DNA of 15,321 bases from assembly GCA_009391605.1 (NCBI GenBank), contig VFGQ01000076.1, positions 1 through 15,321 of the forward strand, written 5' to 3'. The first letter of the stretch is position 1, and each line of letters starts with the position of its first letter. Shown piece by piece: positions 9,260 through 15,321 of the stretch. The notes below the pieces were generated by a model that made no database searches, was not told the origin of the DNA, and saw nothing but the letters and a program-made list of their open reading frames with translations. The position numbers and the translations under genes were made by a program. This stretch comes from SAR202 cluster bacterium. GTDB lineage: Bacteria > Chloroflexota > Dehalococcoidia > SAR202 > GCA-002694895.

Positions 9260-10258
9260 TTATTCTGAATCATTTAGAAAGGGCATCATACCTCTTAATT
9301 CCTTTCCTATGATTTCTATAGGATGAGAACTGTTTTGTTTTCTCAATTCATTAAATTTATGTAATCCTTCGTCATTTTCAGTTATCCATTCCCTTGCAAA
9401 AGAACCATCTTGAATGTCTTTAAGGACTTTTTGCATATTTTCTTTTACTGATTCATCAATGATTACTGGGCCTCTAGTTAAATCTCCGTATTCAGCTGTA
9501 GTACTTATAGAATAACGCATATAATCTAATCCACCCTGATACATTAAATCTACAATAAGTTTTAGTTCATGAAGGCATTCAAAGTATGCAGATTCTGGCT
9601 GGTATCCTGCTTCGATTAATGTTTCAAATGCATATTTTACTAATTGTGCTGTCCCACCACATAATACAGCTTGCTCACCAAATAAATCTGTTTCAGTTTC
9701 TTCTTTAAAAGTTGTAGTTAATACACCAGCCCGAGTACAACCAATTGCTTTTGCATAAGCTAATCCTGTGGAAACAGCATTTCCAGATGGATTTTGATGT
9801 ATAGCTAAAAGTCCGGGAACTCCTGATCCTTTAGTAAATACTTCTCTCATTCTGTGTCCAGGGGCTTTTGGTGCTACCATTACAACATCTATATTAGATG
9901 GAGGTGTAATGGTGTTATAGTGAATATTAAAACCATGAGCAAACATGAGAGTTTTACTTTCATTCATATGTTGTTCTATAGATTCTTTATATACTTGAGG
10001 CTGTATGGTATCAGGTAATAACATCATTATTAAATCTGATGATTGAGATACTTCAGATACTGTGCCTACTTCTAAGCCATCATTTTCAGCTTTTTTCCAA
10101 CTTTTACTACCTTCATATAAGCCAACTTTCACTTTTACCCCACTGTCATTAGCACTTAGAGCATGTGCGTGCCCCTGGCTGCCATAGCCTATTATAGCTA
10201 TAGATTTATTATCAAATAAATTTAAGTCACCATCAGAATCGTAATACATTTTTGCCAT
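9260..10258 (-). CDS. ilvC: Ketol-acid reductoisomerase IlvC (class I)
   Basis: IlvC converts acetolactate or acetohydroxybutyrate to the dihydroxy acids on the valine, leucine and isoleucine routes, using a nicotinamide cofactor and Mg2+. At 332 residues it is the short class I form. The Rossmann motif is [10 protein letters not shown] (24-33). The cofactor loop after beta-2 reads [10 protein letters not shown] (48-57), and its serines are typical of NADPH-binding members. The knotted C-terminal domain carries the Mg2+ ligands Asp191 and Glu195 (ETDLFGEQ) and the pair Glu227/Glu231 (YFECLHEL), with KAPGH at 131-135. A GGAG ribosome site 6 bases before the ATG supports the start. It lies 18 bases after ilvN. 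Confidence 0.96.
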   Translation of the reverse strand: MAKMYYDSDGDLNLFDNKSIAIIGYGSQGHAHALSANDSGVKVKVGLYEGSKSWKKAENDGLEVGTVSEVSQSSDLIMMLLPDTIQPQVYKESIEQHMNESKTLMFAHGFNIHYNTITPPSNIDVVMVAPKAPGHRMREVFTKGSGVPGLLAIHQNPSGNAVSTGLAYAKAIGCTRAGVLTTTFKEETETDLFGEQAVLCGGTAQLVKYAFETLIEAGYQPESAYFECLHELKLIVDLMYQGGLDYMRYSISTTAEYGDLTRGPVIIDESVKENMQKVLKDIQDGSFAREWITENDEGLHKFNELRKQNSSHPIEIIGKELRGMMPFLNDSE

Positions 10259-10276
10259 TTCTTACTCCATTTTTAT

Positions 10277-10783
10277 TTATTTTTTTTCTCTGTTCATTGC
10301 AATTAATCCTGTTCTCATTACTTCAATTATTCCAAATGAAGACAGCAAATCTTGTAGGGCTTTAATTTTTTGATCATCACCAGTAGCCTCTATAATGATT
10401 GAAGAAGGGCTTACATCCACAATTTTAGCTCTGTATATAGCAACTATCTGCATGATTTCACTTCTAGTTTTAGTGTTAGAGCTTATTTTCATTAGAGCAA
10501 GTTCTCTTGAAATTGTATTGTCATCAGATATGTCATTTACTTTTATAATGTCTATAAGTTTATGCAATTGTTTAGTGATTTTTTCAACTATATCATCTCC
10601 TCCTTCAACTACTACAGTTAATCGTGAAAGATGGTCTATTTCACTATGCCCAACAGCTAAGCTTTGTATATTAAAACCTCTTCTCCTTAACATACTTGTT
10701 ATTCTGTTAAGAACGCCAGGTTTATCATTAACTAATGCTGTAACTGTTCTTGTAGGAATATTTTTTGCATTTTTAGTTGTCAT
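10277..10783 (-). CDS. ilvN: Acetolactate synthase small (regulatory) subunit
   Basis: This subunit activates the acetolactate synthase large subunit and gives it feedback sensitivity to branched-chain amino acids. The 168-residue product has an N-terminal ACT domain (about 12-85) with VNDKPGVLNRITSMLRRRGF followed by NIQSLAVG, and a second ferredoxin-like domain (about 90-165) typical of the IlvH/IlvN family of about 160 residues. Its ATG shares one base with the ilvB stop codon (TAATG), and a strong AGGAGG ribosome site lies inside the end of ilvB. The two subunits are therefore likely made in matched amounts. The symbol ilvH would be equally valid. Confidence 0.95.
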   Translation of the reverse strand: MTTKNAKNIPTRTVTALVNDKPGVLNRITSMLRRRGFNIQSLAVGHSEIDHLSRLTVVVEGGDDIVEKITKQLHKLIDIIKVNDISDDNTISRELALMKISSNTKTRSEIMQIVAIYRAKIVDVSPSSIIIEATGDDQKIKALQDLLSSFGIIEVMRTGLIAMNREKK

Positions 10784-12483
10784 TATTTAACCTCCTGAGA
10801 TGAAGGTTCTTCCATCATATCTTGAACAGTTGCTCCTGATGGAATCATGGGATAAACATTTTCTTCAGATTCAACTATAAAATCTATTAACACTGGGCCA
10901 TCATGTTTAATAGCATCTAGGATTGCAGGTTTTACTTGTGTTTTGTCAGTAACTTTTAAGGCATAAATATTAAATGCTTCTGCTAATTTTACAAAATCAG
11001 GAATACCTTGATAAGATGTAGATACATAAGATTTTTCATAAAACAGTTCCTGCCATTGTCTCACCATGCCCAAAAAACCATTGTTAATAATAGCAAATTT
11101 GATTGGAAGTCTATTTTCAGAAATTGTAGCTAACTCAGACATCGTCATTTGAAATCCGCCGTCACCTGCGATTGACCATACCATTTCGTTTGGTCTACCA
11201 ACCTGAGCTCCCAATGCTGCCGGTACTTCATAACCCATTGCTCCTGCACCTCCGGATGTGATGATTTTATTTTTGTCATTAAATGGATAATGTTGAGCAG
11301 CCCACATTTGATGCTGGCCTACTCCGGTTACTATAATTGAATCTCCATTTGTCAATTCATGTAATTCTTTCATTATAAATTGGGGAAGTAATTTCTCAGT
11401 ATCTCTTAGTGCGAGGCTTGGATGATTGAACTTTAATCTGTCTATTTGTTTTATCCATTCAACATGCTTTTTATCTTCGGTTGATTTTACTAAATTTGAT
11501 AATGCAGTTTTTGCATCTGAAACTATAGGGACATCTGCATGAATTATTTTTCCTATTTCAGATGCATCAATATCTATATGGATTTTTTTTGCATTAGTTG
11601 CAAACTTGTCAGGATTTCCAGTGATTCTATCGTCGAATCTCATTCCAACAGCAATTATTAGGTCTGACTGATCGAGTATAAGATTAGAATAAGCCATTCC
11701 ATGCATTCCCGGCCATCCATAGTAAAGGAAGTGATTTGCTGGGAAAGAACTTAAACCTAAAAGGGTATTGATGACAGGTATTTGGCATTTTTCTGCTAAT
11801 TCTAATAATTCATCATAAGCTTTTGATATTTTAATACCATGACCTGCTAAAAGAACTGGTCTTTTAGCTTTTTTTATTAGATCACATGCACGTTTTATTT
11901 GTTTTTGATTCACTGATGTATTGGGTTTGTATCCAGGTATATTAATGGTTTCTGGATAATTGAAAACACCATTTCCTTGAAGAATGTCTTTTGGTATATC
12001 AACTAAAACGGGCCCAGGTCTACCAGTGGTGGCTATATGAAATGCTTCTTTTATTGTTTCACCTATATCGTTTATGTCCATTACAAGATAATTGTGTTTT
12101 GTAATTGGTAGTGTTATTCCTGTAATATCTGTTTCTTGAAATGCATCAGTACCTATTACTGGCCTACCAACTTGGCCTGTTATTGCAACGATTGGGACAG
12201 AGTCCATTTGTGCAGTAGCTATTCCAGTTACTAGATTTGTTGTTCCTGGTCCTGAGGTTGCAAAAGCTACGCCAGCTTTTCCAGTTGCTCTAGCATAACC
12301 ATCTGCTGCGTGAGCTGCTCCTTGTTCGTGTCTAACTAAAATATGTTTTAATTTTTCGAATTCTGGTAGTACTTGATATAATGGAAGTATAGCTCCACCA
12401 GGAATTCCAAAAATATGCTCAACGCCTTCTCTGATTAGAGATTCGCAAACCATTTGTGATCCGTTCATTAATTTATTATTCAT
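10783..12483 (-). CDS. ilvB: Acetolactate synthase large (catalytic) subunit
   Basis: This thiamine-diphosphate enzyme makes acetolactate from two pyruvates, or acetohydroxybutyrate from pyruvate and 2-ketobutyrate, the first common step of branched-chain synthesis. The 566-residue product has the catalytic glutamate Glu53 in RHEQGAAHAADGYARA, the SGPGTTNLVTGIATA segment (77-91), a central domain (about 190-350) with GMRFDDRITG, and the ThDP/Mg2+ motif GDGGFQ (440-445) through NNGFLG (467-472). Trp477 in MVRQWQ matches the residue that favours 2-ketobutyrate in known AHAS enzymes. It is the first gene of the operon, right after the T-box terminator. The ATG at 12481-12483 lacks a Shine-Dalgarno sequence; a second ATG lies five codons in and also lacks one. 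Confidence 0.96.
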   Translation of the reverse strand: MNNKLMNGSQMVCESLIREGVEHIFGIPGGAILPLYQVLPEFEKLKHILVRHEQGAAHAADGYARATGKAGVAFATSGPGTTNLVTGIATAQMDSVPIVAITGQVGRPVIGTDAFQETDITGITLPITKHNYLVMDINDIGETIKEAFHIATTGRPGPVLVDIPKDILQGNGVFNYPETINIPGYKPNTSVNQKQIKRACDLIKKAKRPVLLAGHGIKISKAYDELLELAEKCQIPVINTLLGLSSFPANHFLYYGWPGMHGMAYSNLILDQSDLIIAVGMRFDDRITGNPDKFATNAKKIHIDIDASEIGKIIHADVPIVSDAKTALSNLVKSTEDKKHVEWIKQIDRLKFNHPSLALRDTEKLLPQFIMKELHELTNGDSIIVTGVGQHQMWAAQHYPFNDKNKIITSGGAGAMGYEVPAALGAQVGRPNEMVWSIAGDGGFQMTMSELATISENRLPIKFAIINNGFLGMVRQWQELFYEKSYVSTSYQGIPDFVKLAEAFNIYALKVTDKTQVKPAILDAIKHDGPVLIDFIVESEENVYPMIPSGATVQDMMEEPSSQEVK

Positions 12484-12500
12484 ATTTATGTTTCATTTTT

Positions 12501-12528
12501 AAAATAAAAAACCGTCCCAAAGGGACGG
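12501..12528 (-). terminator. T-box intrinsic terminator before ilvB
   Basis: CCGTCCC (12528-12522) and GGGACGG (12518-12512) form a perfect 7-bp, GC-rich stem with a TTT loop, followed by TTTTTTATTTT (12511-12501). The 5' arm overlaps the bases that close the T-box antiterminator, so the two folds exclude each other. It ends 18 bases before the ilvB ATG. Confidence 0.93.
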
Positions 12529-12722
12529 GATATGTTCCCGTGGTACCACCCTAATTGCTGTTATTAGAAAGCCACTTATGTAAGCTATAACGGGCCAATC
12601 CCGGCTATCTCTAATTATTTAAGATAGCACTCAAGGGTGAGTTCTGAAGATTTGAGATATCGACTTACACCATACTCGACTCGCTAAAACCCAAACTTCC
12701 TCATACTAATCCCTGTCTCTGC
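12512..12722 (-). promoter_or_regulatory. T-box leader, leucine (CUC) specifier
   Basis: This is a complete class I T-box in the 5' leader of ilvB. Stem I runs from about 12722 to 12627: GCA/UGC base pairs, a GA-rich K-turn-like step, AGTA (12707-12704) opposite the specifier, GAAGTTTG paired with CAAATCTTC, and GGTGTAAGTC (12671-12662), the conserved apical element. The specifier loop reads GAA-CTC-A, so the codon is CUC at 12641-12639, for tRNA-Leu. A stem with arms GCTATCT/AGATAGC (12628-12604) and a CGGG/CCCG hairpin (12603-12591) follow. The T-box proper, AGGGTGGTACCACGGG (12552-12537), folds as AGGG and CGGGA paired with TCCCG and CCCT, leaving a UGGU bulge that can pair with an ACCA tRNA end. 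Uncharged tRNA-Leu should favour this antiterminator and turn the operon on. Rival frames of the specifier are less likely given the match to the consensus. Confidence 0.93.
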
Positions 12723-12751
12723 TTTGAATATAATATTTTCAGTGAGATAAT

Positions 12752-12780
12752 ATCATAAATAACATGTAGAATTGTGTCAA
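12752..12780 (-). promoter_or_regulatory. Sigma-70-type promoter for the ilv-leu operon
   Basis: On the minus strand a perfect -35 TTGACA (12780-12775), a 17-base spacer and a -10 TATGAT (12757-12752) precede the T-box. The expected transcription start is near 12745, about 20 bases before Stem I of the T-box and about 260 bases before ilvB. Position, spacing and consensus match all fit a housekeeping promoter. Confidence 0.82.
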
Positions 12781-12836
12781 TTATCACAGAGGTTAAATAT
12801 AGTACATGTTCCAAAATATACTAATTACAAGGAAAT

Positions 12837-13886
12837 ATGATGCATTTGTTGGAAAAATATAAACAATTTTTACCTATTAATGATAATACTCCTATATTTA
12901 GTTTAGGTGAAGGAAATACACCTTTAGTTAAATCTAATAATATATATAAAGAAATAGGATGCAAGGAATTATATTTTAAATTAGAAGGATGTAATCCGTC
13001 AGGATCTTTTAAAGACAGAGGAATGGTTATGGCTGTTTCAAAGGCTATTGAAAAAGGTTCTAAAAAAATTATATGTGCTTCAACTGGGAATACTAGTGCA
13101 TCAGCATCAGCTTTTGGTTCATATTGCGGTTTAGAAACAATAGTTTTGATTCCTGAAGGAAAGATTGCTATAGGAAAATTATCTCAAGCAGTTGCATATG
13201 GAGCAAAAATTGTTTCTATAAATGGGAATTTTGATCAGGCACTAAATTTAGTAAAAGAAATATCTGCACAACAAGAAGATATAGAGCTAGTTAATTCAAT
13301 TAATCCAAACAGAATTCACGGGCAAAAAACAGCCGCTTTTGAAATTGTAGATGAACTTGGATATGCACCTGATGAAGTATTTATTCCTGTTGGGAATGCT
13401 GGAAACATCACTGCTTATTGGGATGGTTTTAAAATTTATAATGATTTAAATACCTCTAATCTTCCTAAAATGATTGGATTTCAAGCAAAAAATTCAGCAC
13501 CAATAGTAAATAAAAAAATTATTGAAAATCCGGAGACAGTGGCAACTGCAATTAGAATTGGGAATCCGGCAAGTTGGGAATTTGCTGAAAAAGCATTACA
13601 TGAATCGTCTGGAAAAATAGATGCGATTGATGATGATAGCATTGTTGAAGGATATAAAATTATAGCATCTATGGAAGGTATATTTGCCGAACCTGCATCG
13701 TGCATTACTGTTGCAGGCCTTTATCATTTAAAGAAATTAGGATATGATTTTTCGGGAAAAACAATTGTTTGTATTTTGACAGGAAATGGTTTGAAAGACC
13801 CAGACTTTGCAAATAATTATTTAAATTTTCAAATCCACAAAATAAACCCTGAATTTGAAGAATTAAAAAACTTTTTATTATCATAA
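12837..13886 (+). CDS. thrC: Threonine synthase
   Basis: ThrC converts O-phosphohomoserine to threonine using pyridoxal phosphate. The 349-residue product is the shorter bacterial class of fold-type II enzymes. It has LGEGNTPLV (23-31), the PLP lysine Lys59 in NPSGSFKDRGM, STGNTSASASA for the phosphate and ring contacts, and PVGNAGNITAYW with the glycine loop that grips the PLP phosphate. The C-terminal VCILTGNGLKDP block is typical of threonine synthase rather than threonine dehydratase. Two ATGs stand in tandem (12837 and 12840). The AAGGA at 12829-12833 is 3 bases from the first and 6 from the second, so the second may be the real start. It is divergent from the ilv-leu operon. Threonine is the precursor of the 2-ketobutyrate that IlvB uses for isoleucine. 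No convincing promoter of its own was found; TATAGT at 12798 is a weak -10 candidate. Confidence 0.94.
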   Translation: MMHLLEKYKQFLPINDNTPIFSLGEGNTPLVKSNNIYKEIGCKELYFKLEGCNPSGSFKDRGMVMAVSKAIEKGSKKIICASTGNTSASASAFGSYCGLETIVLIPEGKIAIGKLSQAVAYGAKIVSINGNFDQALNLVKEISAQQEDIELVNSINPNRIHGQKTAAFEIVDELGYAPDEVFIPVGNAGNITAYWDGFKIYNDLNTSNLPKMIGFQAKNSAPIVNKKIIENPETVATAIRIGNPASWEFAEKALHESSGKIDAIDDDSIVEGYKIIASMEGIFAEPASCITVAGLYHLKKLGYDFSGKTIVCILTGNGLKDPDFANNYLNFQIHKINPEFEELKNFLLS

Positions 13887-13904
13887 TTTATATAATAATT
13901 ATCA

Positions 13905-14921
13905 ATGAATCCTATAGTTAAAATAAATTGTATTGAATTGACTTGGATTGAATCCAAAGAAAAGGTGCTTGAGTGGGATAATTTGTTAATTGAATCTAAT
14001 TTCCCCCATCCTTTTTCTTCATTTACTTTTTATAATTCTTGGGTTGAAACCTTTGTTGATGATTTAACTCAAATTAAAATGTTGTTCTTTTACAATAATC
14101 ATAAATTGGTAGGTTTGGCACCTATTTTTGTTGATCAGGATAATAAACGTGTTTTTATACTAGGAGATAAAGATTTATTTGATTATCGAGACATAATTTA
14201 TATATCCGAATTTTACGAAGAAATTTATATTGAGCTTTTATCATATTTGAAATCACAAAAATGGTACCAGAATCACACAGTTATTATGCATTCAATTCCT
14301 GAATCTTCTGAATTATTGAATCTATTAAATGCGGATAAATTAACTGATTTTGCAGATGTAGAAATTATACAAGAAGATGTTACTCCAATATTTAAAATTA
14401 ATGATGGATGGGATGATTATTTATTAGCTTTAAGTAAGAAGCAAAGACATGAAATCAGAAGGAAATTAAGAAAATTTGAGTCGCAAGATTTTCATTTTAA
14501 ACTTATTAATGACAATCAAGATTTATCAAAATTTTTATTAGATTTCTATCTGTTATTCATAAATAGTAGAGAAGATAAAAAACAATTTTTAACAGAGCAG
14601 CGTAAAACTTTTTTTAATAAAATGTTATTTGCCTTTGCTGAAAAAAACGAATTAAAAATCCTTTCTTATTATGATGGAAATATTTTAATATCTGCATGTA
14701 TAGTTATAGAATATGCAAATACATACTTTTTGTATAATAGTGCTTATTCCCTAGATTATAATTCTTTTAGTGTTGGACTTGTAAGTAAAATTGTGGCATT
14801 AAAACAATCCATAGAAAATAATAAACGTGCTTTTAATTTTTTAAGAGGTAATGAAAGATATAAATATGATTTGGGAGGAGAGGATATTAAATTATTTGAG
14901 ATAAAATTGTTAATTAAATAG
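13905..14921 (+). CDS. CelD/BcsL-type GNAT acyltransferase
   Basis: The 338-residue product looks like the CelD/BcsL group of the GNAT/FemAB-like superfamily (PF13480-type, double GNAT fold), predicted N-acyltransferases often found near polysaccharide and cell-envelope genes. Visible features are PFSSFTFYNSWVETF near residue 36, a first-lobe strand pair LFFYNNHKLVGLAPIFV (60-76), FDYRDIIY (92-99), the basic KKQRHEIRRKLRKFE (178-192) typical of the group, and in the second lobe LSYYDGNILISACIVIEY (253-270), YNSAYSLDYNSFSVG (277-291) and the end motif FNFLRGNERYKYDLGG (310-325). There is no signal peptide or membrane segment, so it is probably cytoplasmic. It lies 18 bases after thrC and 11 before a glycosyltransferase. 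The acceptor is unknown; the neighbour hints at a glycan. The ATG has no Shine-Dalgarno sequence. Confidence 0.75.
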   Translation: MNPIVKINCIELTWIESKEKVLEWDNLLIESNFPHPFSSFTFYNSWVETFVDDLTQIKMLFFYNNHKLVGLAPIFVDQDNKRVFILGDKDLFDYRDIIYISEFYEEIYIELLSYLKSQKWYQNHTVIMHSIPESSELLNLLNADKLTDFADVEIIQEDVTPIFKINDGWDDYLLALSKKQRHEIRRKLRKFESQDFHFKLINDNQDLSKFLLDFYLLFINSREDKKQFLTEQRKTFFNKMLFAFAEKNELKILSYYDGNILISACIVIEYANTYFLYNSAYSLDYNSFSVGLVSKIVALKQSIENNKRAFNFLRGNERYKYDLGGEDIKLFEIKLLIK

Positions 14922-14932
14922 TCTGTAAATTT

Positions 14933-15321
14933 ATGAAAATATTAATTATTTCTTATCACACTTGCCCGGAAAATAAACTGGGAAGCAAAGATTCTGGAGG
15001 TTTGAATATTTATCTTCATGAAATTGCCAATGAATTAGGCATGAAAGGACACACAGTAGATATATTTACTAGAAAACACGATATTAGTGATCCACTAGAA
15101 ATAGAAATCAATAATAATTCCAAGGTAGTTCATTTAAATGCCGGGGATTTGTCTGAAGAAAAACATCAGATGCATAATTATATAGAACTGTTTACTTCAA
15201 ATTTGATTAATTATATTGATGAACAAAATTTACAATATGATTTGATTTATTCAAATTATTGGATGTCGGGAATAGTAGGGGAATATATTTCAGGGAAATT
15301 AAAAATCCCACACATAATTAC
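14933..15321 (+). CDS. GT4 glycosyltransferase, MshA/sucrose-phosphate-synthase-like (3' partial)
   Basis: The frame from ATG 14933 is open to the window end and gives about 129 residues, the N-terminal half of a GT-B enzyme. It starts with MKILIISYHTCPENKLGSKD, then SGGLNIYLHEIANELGMKGH and TVDIFTRK, which matches the nucleotide-sugar-dependent family that includes MshA (D-inositol-3-phosphate glycosyltransferase) and sucrose synthases. YDLIYSNYWMSGIVGEYIS near residues 102-120 corresponds to the family's DLIHSHYWLSG block. The donor-binding C-terminal domain is outside the window, so donor and acceptor cannot be told. It probably shares a transcript with the GNAT gene 11 bases upstream. No Shine-Dalgarno sequence is seen. 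Confidence 0.82.
   Translation, partial: MKILIISYHTCPENKLGSKDSGGLNIYLHEIANELGMKGHTVDIFTRKHDISDPLEIEINNNSKVVHLNAGDLSEEKHQMHNYIELFTSNLINYIDEQNLQYDLIYSNYWMSGIVGEYISGKLKIPHII

Noticed and set aside
10395..10790. 131-codon open frame on the + strand, antisense to ilvN
   Set aside because: It mirrors the ilvN codons, has no ribosome site or recognisable motif, and ilvN is a clear family match.
12476..12496. Six-codon upstream frame (ATG to TAA) overlapping the ilvB start on the - strand
   Set aside because: It has no ribosome site and is expected by chance in A/T-rich sequence; the T-box already explains control here.
12798..12822. TATAGT (12798) and TATACT (12817) as -10 boxes for thrC
   Set aside because: Neither has a matching -35 at 16-18 bases, and the second would leave almost no leader before the ribosome site.
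14933..15321. Calling the partial glycosyltransferase mshA
   Set aside because: Only the N-terminal half is visible and the same motifs occur in sucrose-phosphate synthases and other GT4 enzymes.

Overview
The window is AT-rich bacterial chromosome carrying core metabolic and cell-division genes. There are no mobile elements, CRISPR arrays, rRNAs or tRNAs. Base composition is low-GC throughout. A leucine T-box leader, a fused AccD-AccA carboxyltransferase and an extra loop in the FtsK alpha domain together suggest a low-GC Chloroflexota lineage, for example a marine SAR202 or Dehalococcoidia-type organism. This placement is an inference from gene content and recalled family features, not from a search.

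Region 1 (1-5676, + strand): the 3' part of fabD, then nusB, acpP, ftsK and a fused accD-accA gene. FabD loads malonyl groups onto ACP (AcpP). The AccDA fusion supplies the carboxyltransferase half-reaction that makes malonyl-CoA. Fatty-acid initiation is therefore interleaved with a transcription antitermination factor (nusB) and a DNA translocase (ftsK).

Region 2 (5673-12745, - strand): an ilvB-ilvN-ilvC-leuA-leuC-leuD operon for branched-chain amino acids. It is tightly packed (gaps of about 0-26 bases, one stop/start overlap) and is preceded by a good sigma-70-type promoter and a complete class I T-box leader. The leader has a CUC (Leu) specifier, an antiterminator with a UGGU bulge, and an overlapping intrinsic terminator. 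The layout resembles the Bacillus ilv-leu operon, but leuB and ilvD are not in it. The operon meets accDA tail to tail, with the two stop codons sharing the palindrome TTAA.

Region 3 (12837-15321, + strand): thrC (threonine synthase, which feeds the isoleucine branch) is divergent from the ilv-leu operon. It is followed by a CelD/BcsL-type GNAT acyltransferase and the 5' part of a GT4 glycosyltransferase resembling MshA or sucrose-phosphate synthase. The last two may belong to a glycan or cell-surface gene set that continues past the window.

No wholly new system was found. The most notable items are the leucine T-box, the unusual active-site motifs of the AccDA fusion, the FtsK alpha-domain insertion and a five-fold GCG codon run in leuC.
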